Assembly (NCBI RefSeq): GCF_900110275.1
Contig: NZ_FODC01000005.1
Span: forward strand, 310,001 to 374,000
DNA from: Duganella sp. CF517
Lineage (GTDB): Bacteria > Pseudomonadota > Gammaproteobacteria > Burkholderiales > Burkholderiaceae_D
Direction: 5' to 3'
Length of the DNA: 64,000 nucleotides
The translations under genes were made by a program, and so were the position numbers. Below the pieces are notes generated by a model, which was not told the origin of the DNA, searched no databases, and saw only the letters and a list, made by a program, of their open reading frames with translations. Below, in pieces: positions 1 through 7,929 of the stretch (within the stretch, counting starts at the first letter, position 1; each line of letters starts with the position of its first letter).

Positions 1-679
1 CGAAGGTGACGAAGTCCATTTTTTCGAACGCCTTGATGCGGTCCCCCGGCGGCAGCTTGAGGAACAACACGCCGGCCAGCGACACCAGGGCCAATCCCAG
101 CTCGAAGAAGTACAGGCCGCGCCACTCGCCGAACTCCATCAGGTCCGACGAAAACAGGCGCGCCATCGGCAGCGCCAGTTGCGAGAAGCCGATACCCAGC
201 ACCACCGCCTTGACGCGATGCTGTGCCGGGAAGGCTTGCAAAACGTAATAGAGGCCCAAGGTTGAAAGCGCGGCGCCGCTCATGCCGTGGGCGGCGCGCA
301 CCGCGATGGCCGACGCCAGCCCGTGCACGAACAAGTGCGCGACGGTGGCGACCGCGTACAGCACCAGGAACAATTCGGTGAACAGCCGCAGGCCATACTG
401 CTGGCGGAATTTGACCAGCAGGAGGTTCATCGAGACGTTGGCCATCACGTAGGCGGCCGGCAGCCACTGGATCTCGGCCGAATAGACGCCCAGCGAACCT
501 TGAAGGTAAGGCAGGTTGACCAGCACCAGCGCGTTGCCCAAGCCGCCGGTGATGGCGACGATGAAGCCGATGACGAAGAACGCCAATCGGCGTTCGGTCG
601 TGTGGATAGGACTCGATGGCGATCCGGGGAGCACCGGTCGCTCGTGCGGAAGCCAAACTTGAGGGGCGTACACGTCCAT
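1..679 (-). CDS. MFS transporter, DHA2/EmrB-like (partial, N-terminal part only)
   Basis: A reading frame on the minus strand starts with ATG at 679 and stays open to the window edge, so only about 226 residues are visible. After a short polar N-terminus (MDVYAPQVWLPHERPV...) come alternating hydrophobic segments: AFFVIGFIVAITGGLGNALV, then WLPAAYVMANVSMNLLLV, LFLVLYAVATVAHLFV, and later segments consistent with six helices of the first MFS half. The Q-W-L-x-x-A-Y motif near the second helix and the pattern of helices resemble drug:H+ antiporters of the DHA2 type, which export small molecules across the inner membrane. The substrate cannot be read from the sequence. Its C-terminal half lies outside the window. 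No partner membrane-fusion gene is visible upstream. Confidence 0.75.
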   Translation of the reverse strand, partial: MDVYAPQVWLPHERPVLPGSPSSPIHTTERRLAFFVIGFIVAITGGLGNALVLVNLPYLQGSLGVYSAEIQWLPAAYVMANVSMNLLLVKFRQQYGLRLFTELFLVLYAVATVAHLFVHGLASAIAVRAAHGMSGAALSTLGLYYVLQAFPAQHRVKAVVLGIGFSQLALPMARLFSSDLMEFGEWRGLYFFELGLALVSLAGVLFLKLPPGDRIKAFEKMDFVTF

Positions 680-779
680 CGATGCCAGTTCTTATCGGTC
701 TTTAAGGGGAGGAAGTTGTTGGAACGAGCATATCACTACGCACGTCATTAATGAAGTTCCGCAGGGCGGCCAAAAGGAA

Positions 780-806
780 GGGGCGCCGGTTTTTGACCGG
801 CGCCCC
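780..806 (-). terminator. Rho-independent terminator behind katE
   Basis: Perfect 11-bp inverted repeat with a 5-nt loop. Read on the minus strand it lies about 23 bases beyond the catalase stop codon and is followed by the T-rich stretch TTCCTTTT. It separates katE from the MFS gene transcribed in the same direction. Confidence 0.75.
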
Positions 807-828
807 CTCACCCTACACCAACCGAAGG

Positions 829-3249
829 TTACAACGCAGCCGCGTCAACCTCGCGCTGGAAGTTCCGATGCGCGCCCAGGGCGGCCTTGAACTCGGCCAG
901 CGCCGGCACCACGCCACCGGCGGGAACGCACCACAGCGATGGATCGGCCGAACCGTCTTCCATTTTCTCCGGCACGCCGGCCTTGCGCAGCAAGTCGGCG
1001 CCCGCCCCCACCGCCAGGATCGGCTTACAGTGACGGAACTGCTGGCGCACGAAATCGAGCGCGTCGGCGTCACCCATCAACATCTTGACACTGGCTTCGC
1101 CATCGGCGACGACCACCGCGTCGTACAACACCGGCGGACCGCCCTGGATGGTGATTTCCACATCCAGGGCGCTGCCATCGGCGGCGACCAGTTGGCCCAG
1201 GTGCGGCGCCACCACGCGCGGCACCGCGCCGGCGGCCAGCAAATCGGCGTAGATCGCCTTGACACCGGCGGCATCGACGCCATGCGCCGCCAGGATGGCG
1301 ACCTTGCGCGCCTGGACGCCAACGGCGCCGGGACGCGCCAGCAGCGACAGCGCCGGCGACGGTGCATAGTGCGGCTGCGGCGCGGTGGTCGCCAGCGGCA
1401 TCGGCGCCGGCACCTCCAGGCCCAAGCCCTGCGCCACGCCTTCGGCCAGCACCGGATCGACGTTGGCCAGCATCGACAGCAGGCGCACGCGGATAGCGAG
1501 CGTTTGCACGCGCCCCAGCTCGAAGCTGAACGCGTTGACGATGTGGGTCTGCTCCGACGGCGTCTGGCTGATCCAGAACAGGCGCGCCTGCGAATAGTGG
1601 TCGGCGAACAGCTCCGGCTTGCCGCGCACCTTGTCCTCCGGCGCCTGCTTCACGCTGCTGAAGGCGGTCTGGAAGCCGGCCATCCCGGCCTGGAACGGAT
1701 TACCGCCGGCCAGCGAGTTCGGCTCGTAGGCCACGCGTCCGCGCGCGATCGCCTGGCGATGCATGCCGTCGCGCTGGTTGTTGTGCACCTGCGCCACCGG
1801 CGTGTTGATCGGGATCTCGTGGAAGTTGACGCCACCGAGACGGCTGATCTGGGTGTCCAGATACGAGTGGATACGGCCTTGCAGCAGCGGGTCGTTGGTG
1901 AAGTCGATGCCCGGCACGATGTGCGCGGTGCAGAACGCCACCTGTTCGGTCTCGGCGAAGAAGTTGTCCGGATTGCGGTTCAAGGTCATCTTGCCGACGA
2001 TCTGCAGCGGCACCAGTTCCTCCGGCACGATCTTGGTCGAATCGAGCACGTCGAACGGGAATTCCTCCGCCTGTTCCTCGGTGAAGATCTGCACGCCCAG
2101 TTCCCATTCAGGGTAGGCGCCCGCTTCGATCGCTTCCCACAGGTCGCGGCGGTGGAAGTCGGGATCGGCGCCGATGATCTTGGCCGCCTCGTCCCACACC
2201 AGCGAGTGCGTGCCCGGCACAGGATTCCAGTGGAATTTGCAGAACACCGACACGCCATCGGCGTTCACCAGGCGGAAGGTGTGCACGCCGAAGCCCTGCA
2301 TGGTGCGGTAGCTGCGCGGGATGGCGCGGTCGGACATCTGCCACAGCAGCATGTGGGTCGATTCCGGCATCAACGTGACGAAATCCCAGAAGGTGTCGTG
2401 CGCGCTGGACGCCTGCGGCATCGCGAAATGCGGCTCCGGCTTGACGGCATGGACCAGGTCCGGGAATTTCATCGCATCCTGGATGAAGAATACCGGCATG
2501 TTATTGCCGACCAAATCCCAGTTGCCTTCGTCGGTGTAGAACTTGACGGCGAAGCCGCGCACATCGCGCACGGTGTCGGCCGAACCGCGTTCGCCGGCGA
2601 CGGTGGAGAAGCGCACGAACACCGGCGTGCGTTTGCCAGCGGCGGCGAACGGCGCGGCGCGCGTGACGGCGCTCAAATCGCCATAGCTTTCGAAGTAGCC
2701 GTGGGCGGCCGAACCGCGCGCGTGCACCACGCGCTCCGGAATGCGCTCATGGTCGAAGTGCGTGATCTTTTCGCGCAGGATGAAGTCTTCCATCGCGGTC
2801 GGGCCGCGCAGGCCGATCTTGAGCGAATTCTGGTTGTCGGCGACCGGCACGCCCTGATTGGTGGTCAGGCGCTGGTCGGCGGAATCGACACGCACGCGGT
2901 CCAACGGCTCGATGGTGGCGTTGACGCTGTGCGGCGGCACGCCGCTGCCGACTTTTGGCGAAGCGGTGGTTTCGCCGGTGGTGCTGGCGCCGGCGATCGG
3001 ATGCGGAGGCGTGACGGTCTGGCCGGGCTGCGGCGTGCGCGAGGCGTCGCCATGTTCGCCAGCTTTATTGGCGTTGAACGGCATGCCCGCGGCCACTGCC
3101 TGGGTGCCGCCCACCTTGGCCAGCAACGCAGCTTCCTGGGGCACGCCGCCCAAACTGGTCGGCGGCGCGGAGGTCGATGGTCCTGCGACGGTGCTCAATA
3201 CGGAGCCAGCCCCCATTACGGAGGCCGGCGTCTTTTTACTAGTTGCCAT
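829..3249 (-). CDS. katE: Catalase HPII, large-subunit clade 2 with C-terminal DJ-1/PfpI-like domain
   Basis: Decomposes hydrogen peroxide to water and oxygen in the cytoplasm. About 806 residues, the size of large-subunit catalases. From the chosen start, the catalytic His is near residue 176 (RVVHARG), the distal Asn near 250 (GNNMPVFF), and the proximal heme Tyr near 463 in RIHSYLDTQ. The last ~150 residues form the class I amidotransferase/DJ-1-like domain typical of HPII (RKVAILAAHGVD...). The first ~115 residues are Ser/Pro/Thr/Ala-rich and probably disordered. An in-frame start ten codons upstream exists, but ATG at 3249 has a good AAGGGA ribosome site 8 bases before it, so I use that. 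The neighbouring small gene behind the promoter is a stress-type DUF883-like protein, which fits a stationary-phase or stress setting, although no regulator site is recognised. Confidence 0.96.
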   Translation of the reverse strand: MATSKKTPASVMGAGSVLSTVAGPSTSAPPTSLGGVPQEAALLAKVGGTQAVAAGMPFNANKAGEHGDASRTPQPGQTVTPPHPIAGASTTGETTASPKVGSGVPPHSVNATIEPLDRVRVDSADQRLTTNQGVPVADNQNSLKIGLRGPTAMEDFILREKITHFDHERIPERVVHARGSAAHGYFESYGDLSAVTRAAPFAAAGKRTPVFVRFSTVAGERGSADTVRDVRGFAVKFYTDEGNWDLVGNNMPVFFIQDAMKFPDLVHAVKPEPHFAMPQASSAHDTFWDFVTLMPESTHMLLWQMSDRAIPRSYRTMQGFGVHTFRLVNADGVSVFCKFHWNPVPGTHSLVWDEAAKIIGADPDFHRRDLWEAIEAGAYPEWELGVQIFTEEQAEEFPFDVLDSTKIVPEELVPLQIVGKMTLNRNPDNFFAETEQVAFCTAHIVPGIDFTNDPLLQGRIHSYLDTQISRLGGVNFHEIPINTPVAQVHNNQRDGMHRQAIARGRVAYEPNSLAGGNPFQAGMAGFQTAFSSVKQAPEDKVRGKPELFADHYSQARLFWISQTPSEQTHIVNAFSFELGRVQTLAIRVRLLSMLANVDPVLAEGVAQGLGLEVPAPMPLATTAPQPHYAPSPALSLLARPGAVGVQARKVAILAAHGVDAAGVKAIYADLLAAGAVPRVVAPHLGQLVAADGSALDVEITIQGGPPVLYDAVVVADGEASVKMLMGDADALDFVRQQFRHCKPILAVGAGADLLRKAGVPEKMEDGSADPSLWCVPAGGVVPALAEFKAALGAHRNFQREVDAAAL

Positions 3250-3324
3250 TTGGTGTCCCTTGGTGATCGGCGCCCGCACGGGCCGCCGGTCGCACCAGCA
3301 GCGATACCGGTCGGGCAGCCTGGA

Positions 3325-3756
3325 TTACTTGCGCGAGTTAAGCAGCTTGGAGATGCCATAGCCTGCGGCGGCGGCGATCAGCACCGAGATCGCAGGGCTG
3401 GAGCGCACGTGGCTGCGGCCCGATTCGGCCAGTTTTTTGTAGCTTTCGGTGACTTGCTTGCTGCGGACGGCCAGACGCTCGGAAACGCTGTCGACGGTGC
3501 CGGAGACGCTGGCGACGCCGTCGGCGACTTTATCGACGCCGGTATGGGCGCGGGTGGCCAGACGGTCGGCCGTTGGTGGAACCTTGTCGGCAACGCGGTC
3601 GATGGCGGCGTGCGCGTCGGCGCGCAGGTCTTTGCCGATCTGGGTCACGCCTTCGCGGGCGCTGTTACCCGAGCCGCTACCGGCGGTGTTACCGGCGTTG
3701 TTGCCCGTGCTATTACCAGTGGTACCGTTGATTTTAGTATCGATGCTGTTTTCCAT
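3325..3756 (-). CDS. DUF883/ElaB-like small protein with C-terminal membrane anchor
   Basis: 143 residues beginning MENSIDTKING. A Gly/Asn/Thr-rich low-complexity start (TTGNSTGNNAGNTAGSGSGN) is followed by a predicted amphipathic helical region rich in Ala, Asp and Val, and then a short hydrophobic segment ending in a basic tail (SPAISVLIAAAAGYGISKLL then NSRK). That layout matches the ElaB/YqjD/DUF883 group, inner-membrane proteins reported to bind ribosomes in stationary phase in E. coli. Membership here is inference from layout. Start chosen at ATG 3756 because AGAGGA lies just upstream; the longer open frame reaching 4284 has no support and would overlap the next gene. Same strand as katE, 75 bases upstream of it. 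Confidence 0.7.
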   Translation of the reverse strand: MENSIDTKINGTTGNSTGNNAGNTAGSGSGNSAREGVTQIGKDLRADAHAAIDRVADKVPPTADRLATRAHTGVDKVADGVASVSGTVDSVSERLAVRSKQVTESYKKLAESGRSHVRSSPAISVLIAAAAGYGISKLLNSRK

Positions 3757-3970
3757 GATGGTTCCTCTCGTTTGTTGGTCGTTTGTTTCAACACTGCAGG
3801 AACCAAGATAGGCTTGTTGGTCACATGCTACCGTGCGCAATCTAACAAAGTAGCAACCTCGGGCGAAGTTATCCGCCGATGCGCGGCTAAGTGAGTTGCC
3901 ACACGGACGGTGCACGCGATTAGGCGGATGCTCAGGTAAAATACCGTAACACCGACTCCAGGAGAGCGCC

Positions 3971-5797
3971 ATGTTTCCCATCTCATCCACAACGCTGAGC
4001 GGGCCCAATCCGGCGAACTTTCCGCTGGTATCGCCCACTGCGGCGGTCGACTCAGTCAACTCCTCGACGATCGCCCCGGTCGGATCAGCCATTGATGCCC
4101 CGGCACAATCATCGGTCCAGGTGGATTTGTCGCCCGTGGCCAACTTCTTGCTGACGGTGTCGCAGTCGCGCGAGCAGATCGCCCAGTTGCAGGCAACGGT
4201 AGCCAATGGCGCCGATCCGCAGGAGGCGGCCGCCCGCGCCGCGACCTTAAATGACGCCACGCAAAATGTAGTGAATGCGTTCAACTTATTGCCGGGCGTG
4301 GAATTTAACCAGGCACAGCCGCAAGCACCGTCGCTGCTGAATAGCCTGGTGGAAAGTTTGAACCGGCAGACCTTGGGCGCGCAGGCGAACCAGCGGCTGA
4401 ACCAGACGAACCAACCAAATCAACCTCAAAGCGGCGCCCAGAGCCTGGCCCAAAGTCTGTCGCGGATCGGCATCACCCTGCAGCCGCCGTTGTTGTCGGA
4501 CGCCGCGGCCGGCCTGTCGCTCGACAACGAGATCTTGCGCGCCTCCTTCAACACCGACAACCAGTCGACCACCGGCACGCTGCAAAACACGCTCGATACG
4601 TTCAGCGAGCTGGCGACGCGCTTCGCCGAGCAGTTGAGCGCCGCCGGCAGCGGCGCCCTGCCCGCGCTGGCCAGCGCGCAGCAGGATGCGTTGACGCCGC
4701 AAGACCTGGTGGCCAACGCGCGCCTGGATATGGCGCGCGCCGAACTCGATCTGCTCAGGCAAATTCCATTGCCCGACACCGCCGCCGACAGGCTGGCGGC
4801 GCAGCGCGCGGAACTGGAAGAGCCGCTCACGCCACGGGCGACCGCGCCGGATTCGCCGATCGTCAATCCGCTGCAGGCCTCCACCGCCGAGGTGATCGCC
4901 GCGCAGAACGCCGAGGCGCTGCGGGCGCAGGCCGACGCGCGGGAAGCCGACGCGCGGGAAGCCGACATCGACGCGCTGCCATCCCAGCAAAGCCAGGCCG
5001 CGCAATCGCTGCAAGCGGCCGACCGGGTGGAGCAAGGCCGGGCGGCGGATGCGGCGCAAGAGAACCAGCGGACGTCGGAGGCCGCCACGGAGCGCAGCGC
5101 GGCGCAAGCGGCTGCCGATGCCGCGCAGGCCACGGCGGCGGCACAGGCGGCGCGCCAGCAGGCCGCATCCGGATTGAACGCCACCACCGCCGCCAGAACG
5201 CAGGCGGCGGCGCAGGCAAACATCGCCCGCAGCGCGGCGTCGGCCGCGACCGCAACCAATTCCGCCAACGCGACCGCCGAGCAGCAAGCCGTCGCGGCGC
5301 AAAACGCGGCGACCAATCTGGCGGCCGCCAACGCCGCGGCCGCGTCGGCATTGGCGCAGGCCCAGGCCGCGCAAGGCGCGGCCGACGCCCTGGCGGCGCA
5401 AAGCGCCGAAGCCAGCGCCGTGGCGGCGCAGGCACGCGCCGCGCTGGCCGCGGCGACGTCGCCGGAAGCGGCCAACGCCGCCGGCGCCATCGCCGCCCAG
5501 CAGGCCGCGGCCGCCCAAACCACCGCCAGCAATCTGGCGGCCGCCAACGCGGCGGCGGCGGACGCGCAGCAACAGGCGCGCGCCGCGCAAGTGGCCGCCG
5601 TGCAGGCGTCGACGGCGCAAACCAATCCGCTGCAGGGCAACCCCGCGCTGGCGGCGGCCATCGCCGCATACAACATCACCGACCCGGCGCTGCTGGGCGC
5701 CAATGCGCGCGCCACGCAATCGGCGGTCAGCGCGACGCCGCGTGTATCGGCCGTCGCGGCGCCGGCCAGGACGCGCGGCATCGGGCCCGGCCAGTAA
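3971..5797 (+). CDS. Ala/Gln-rich repetitive protein of unknown function
   Basis: 608 residues. ATG 3971 follows a strong AGGAGA site. The first ~250 residues are of mixed composition (MFPISSTTLSGPNPANFPLV...), with Asn/Gln-rich stretches. From about residue 300 to 560 the protein is dominated by Ala, Gln, Arg and Asn, with heptad-like spacing that suggests a long helix or coiled coil. The segment NLAAANAAAA occurs twice (near residues 456 and 522), with similar flanking sequence, and EADAREADAREAD is a short tandem repeat. No signal peptide, membrane helix or known domain is seen. The opposite strand also carries a very long open frame here, but the ribosome site and natural N-terminus favour the plus strand. 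TolA-like and flagellar hook-length-like proteins share the composition, but I see no diagnostic motif. Confidence 0.7.
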   Translation: MFPISSTTLSGPNPANFPLVSPTAAVDSVNSSTIAPVGSAIDAPAQSSVQVDLSPVANFLLTVSQSREQIAQLQATVANGADPQEAAARAATLNDATQNVVNAFNLLPGVEFNQAQPQAPSLLNSLVESLNRQTLGAQANQRLNQTNQPNQPQSGAQSLAQSLSRIGITLQPPLLSDAAAGLSLDNEILRASFNTDNQSTTGTLQNTLDTFSELATRFAEQLSAAGSGALPALASAQQDALTPQDLVANARLDMARAELDLLRQIPLPDTAADRLAAQRAELEEPLTPRATAPDSPIVNPLQASTAEVIAAQNAEALRAQADAREADAREADIDALPSQQSQAAQSLQAADRVEQGRAADAAQENQRTSEAATERSAAQAAADAAQATAAAQAARQQAASGLNATTAARTQAAAQANIARSAASAATATNSANATAEQQAVAAQNAATNLAAANAAAASALAQAQAAQGAADALAAQSAEASAVAAQARAALAAATSPEAANAAGAIAAQQAAAAQTTASNLAAANAAAADAQQQARAAQVAAVQASTAQTNPLQGNPALAAAIAAYNITDPALLGANARATQSAVSATPRVSAVAAPARTRGIGPGQ

Positions 5798-5805
5798 GGC
5801 CCGCG

Positions 5806-5867
5806 GCATGCGGCCGGCCGCATGCGGAAATCGGCACAGGGATGGCGCGTCGAAGGCGCGCCATCCC
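5806..5867 (+). terminator. Two hairpins behind the repetitive protein, possible terminator
   Basis: A perfect 20-base palindrome at 5806-5825 is followed by an 11-bp stem with a 7-base loop at 5839-5867. Neither is followed by a T run, so intrinsic termination is uncertain. They are the only strong structures between the stop at 5797 and the next gene. Confidence 0.35.
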
Positions 5868-6043
5868 GCCATCGCCGCGCAAGGCCGCTTCCCCGCTACC
5901 GAATTAAATTTCGAGCGCCCGTCGTTTATCGGCCGATCGCGCCAAATATTTCCCGATCCCGCGCCAAAGTCACACGATAATACGATTCGTTTTTAGCGAT
6001 AATCACGAATTGCATTTCACAACCATCGACATCGGGAGTTCGC

Positions 6044-7201
6044 ATGTATTTGAAGCACAGCGTGAAGCACAGCGTGAAGCACAGCGTGAAGCACATCGCC
6101 GCCGCCACGGCGCTACTGGCCGCCGCCGGCGCCTACGCCCAGGACGCCGTGGTCAAGATCGGCCATAGCGGCCCGCTGTCCGGCGCGCAGGCGTTTTCGG
6201 GCAAGGACAACGAGAACGGCGCCCGTCTGGCGGTGGAAGAACTCAACGCCAAGCCGATCACCGTGGCCGCCAAAAAGCTCAAGTTCGAACTGCTGTCGGA
6301 GGACGACCAGGGCGACCCGAAAGCCGGCGTCGCCGCCGCGCAAAAGCTGATCGACAACGGCGTCAAATACGTCGTCGGCCCTTACAACTCCGGCGTGGCG
6401 ATTCCCGCTTCGCGCGCCTACAACGATGCCGGGGTACTGGTCGCGACCATCGCCACCAATCCCAAGATCACGCTGCAAGGCTACAAGGGCCTGTTCCGCG
6501 TCAACGCCAGCGACTCCCAGCTCGGCTCCAAGATGGCGCTGTACGCGGCCAATGAACTCAAGTTCAAAACCGTCGCCGTGATCGACGACCGCACCGCCTT
6601 CGGCCAGGGCGTGGCGGAAGAATTCAAGAAGCAGGCGAAAGCCTCCGGCATGACCGTGGCCGGCCACGAATTCACCACCGACAAGGCGTTCGACTTCAAC
6701 GCCATCCTGACCAAGCTGAAAAACAAGAAGGTCGAGGCGATCTTCTTCGGCGGCTACGCGCCGCAGGCGGCGCCGATGGTGCGCCAGATGAAGCAGCTGG
6801 GCATCACCGCCAAGCTGCTCGGCGGCGACACCATCTGCACCGGCGAGATGGGCAAGCTCGGTGGCGACGCGGTGGCCGACAACGTCCTGTGCTCGCAGGG
6901 CGGCGCGATCCTGGACAAGGCCTCCAGCGGTCCGGCGTTCAAAGCCAAGTACAAGGCGCGCTACAAGCAGGACGCCGACGTCTACGCCGCGTCGTACTAC
7001 GATGCGACCATGATGTACGCGCAAGCGATGCAAAAGGCGAATTCGATCGATCCGCAGAAGGTGTCGGCGGTCATCGGCGCCGGTTCGTACAAGGGCGTCG
7101 CCGGCACCTACGCGTTCGACGAGCGTGGCGACATGAAGCAGTCGCCGGTGACGATCTTCACCTTCAAAGGCGGTCAGCCGGTGCCGTTGACCAGCTATTG
7201 A
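6044..7201 (+). CDS. Branched-chain amino-acid-type ABC transporter substrate-binding protein
   Basis: 385-residue periplasmic type I binding protein of the LivJ/LivK family. The signal peptide runs to about residue 32 (hydrophobic core IAAATALLAAAGAYA, cleavage after AYA). The mature part begins QDAVVKIGHSGPLSGAQAFSGKDNENG, which is the typical LivJ start, with the ligand-site motif GPYNSGVAIPAS near residue 110 and a later YAASYYDATMMYAQAM helix. Its family delivers Leu/Ile/Val or related compounds to a LivHMGF permease. No permease or ATPase gene is adjacent, so it is an orphan binding protein. The n-region of the signal peptide consists of a tandem HSVK repeat, listed separately. The start at 6044 has GGGAG upstream. 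The stop overlaps the convergent heme oxygenase stop by a few bases. Confidence 0.93.
   Translation: MYLKHSVKHSVKHSVKHIAAATALLAAAGAYAQDAVVKIGHSGPLSGAQAFSGKDNENGARLAVEELNAKPITVAAKKLKFELLSEDDQGDPKAGVAAAQKLIDNGVKYVVGPYNSGVAIPASRAYNDAGVLVATIATNPKITLQGYKGLFRVNASDSQLGSKMALYAANELKFKTVAVIDDRTAFGQGVAEEFKKQAKASGMTVAGHEFTTDKAFDFNAILTKLKNKKVEAIFFGGYAPQAAPMVRQMKQLGITAKLLGGDTICTGEMGKLGGDAVADNVLCSQGGAILDKASSGPAFKAKYKARYKQDADVYAASYYDATMMYAQAMQKANSIDPQKVSAVIGAGSYKGVAGTYAFDERGDMKQSPVTIFTFKGGQPVPLTSY
6053..6094 (+). repeat. 12-bp tandem repeat inside a signal-peptide coding region
   Basis: Three exact copies of AAGCACAGCGTG plus a half copy (6053-6064, 6065-6076, 6077-6088, 6089-6094), encoding KHSV repeats directly after MYL. 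The unit length is a multiple of three, so copy-number change would keep the frame while lengthening or shortening the basic n-region of the signal peptide. Confidence 0.9.
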
Positions 7202-7812
7202 CCCGCTTGCGATAGCGGCCCGGCGGCCGATCGCGCGCGGTTCAACGCGATCAGGCTGTCGAACGCATGCCGGGCGCCTTCGCACGCTTCGGCGATGTCC
7301 CGCGCGCCCACCACGTGTTCACGCAGCGCGGCGATGAATTGCTGCCAGCGGGGGCCGGGCGAACCGGCTCCGCGCAGATAGCCGAGCGGATGGGGCGCCA
7401 GCTTCTCCGCCAGCCGTTTATACAGCACCGCCCCGCCTAGTTGCGATCCTTCGACCACATAGCACACGCCCCAGCGCCACGCCGGCCCGCACTGCGCCGG
7501 CCAGGCCGCCGCCGGGCCGCCGCGCGGCGCGTCCGCCATGCCGGCCATCGCTGCGTGCGCCAGATCCTCCCGGATCGCATCCAGATAGGCAGGCAGCCTC
7601 GGCGCGTCATCGAAGCGCCCGATCCAGTCCTGGATCGGCGCCAGCCACTGCTCCAGCAGCCGCAAATGGTCGTGATAGGCGCGCAAATCCACCTCCGCCG
7701 CCGCCAGCGGCGTGCCGGCGTCGAGCTCCGCGTGTCGCTGCGCGGTGGCCTCCCGCAACGCGGCCAGCACATCTTGTTCCACAGTGGAAATTTCTTCCAA
7801 GATATTTCCCAA
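7195..7812 (-). CDS. bphO: Heme oxygenase, biliverdin-producing (bacteriophytochrome-associated)
   Basis: Cleaves heme to biliverdin, CO and iron, supplying the chromophore for the bacteriophytochrome encoded nearby. The heme-ligand region is LREATAQRHAELD (His near residue 27), and the distal helix motif is WGVCYVVEGSQLGGAVLYK, both typical of bacterial heme oxygenases; about 200 residues is the normal length. The start is uncertain. The longest frame uses TTG at 7812, and a GTG at 7782 preceded by GGAAG would give a protein beginning near VEQDVLAALREAT, closer to relatives. No ATG fits. It faces the hybrid kinase gene across a ~120-base spacer at 7813-7929, which must contain both promoters. 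Same strand as the bphP-rcp pair, but separated from them by the kinase gene. Confidence 0.88.
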   Translation of the reverse strand: MGNILEEISTVEQDVLAALREATAQRHAELDAGTPLAAAEVDLRAYHDHLRLLEQWLAPIQDWIGRFDDAPRLPAYLDAIREDLAHAAMAGMADAPRGGPAAAWPAQCGPAWRWGVCYVVEGSQLGGAVLYKRLAEKLAPHPLGYLRGAGSPGPRWQQFIAALREHVVGARDIAEACEGARHAFDSLIALNRARSAAGPLSQAGQ

Positions 7813-7929
7813 TTTCTTATCGATGACAAGATTTTACACAGTGAAATGCTAGCGCGCGCACGGTAGACGCCGACAAATTCTGGAAAGATAGAGCTAAGGT
7901 AAAATTTAGTTACTACCAGCATACTGCCT

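Noticed and set aside
751..3894. A 1047-codon open frame antisense to katE
   Set aside because: Antisense to a catalase with all catalytic residues; open only because of GC-rich codons, and its translation is Arg/His-rich with no domain.
4286..5872. Long minus-strand frame antisense to the repetitive protein
   Set aside because: No ribosome site at its start, Arg/Gly-rich composition, and the plus frame has a strong ribosome site and natural N-terminus.
6053..6094. Possible CRISPR or iteron repeat
   Set aside because: Only three and a half 12-base copies, coding, no spacers, and no replication gene nearby.
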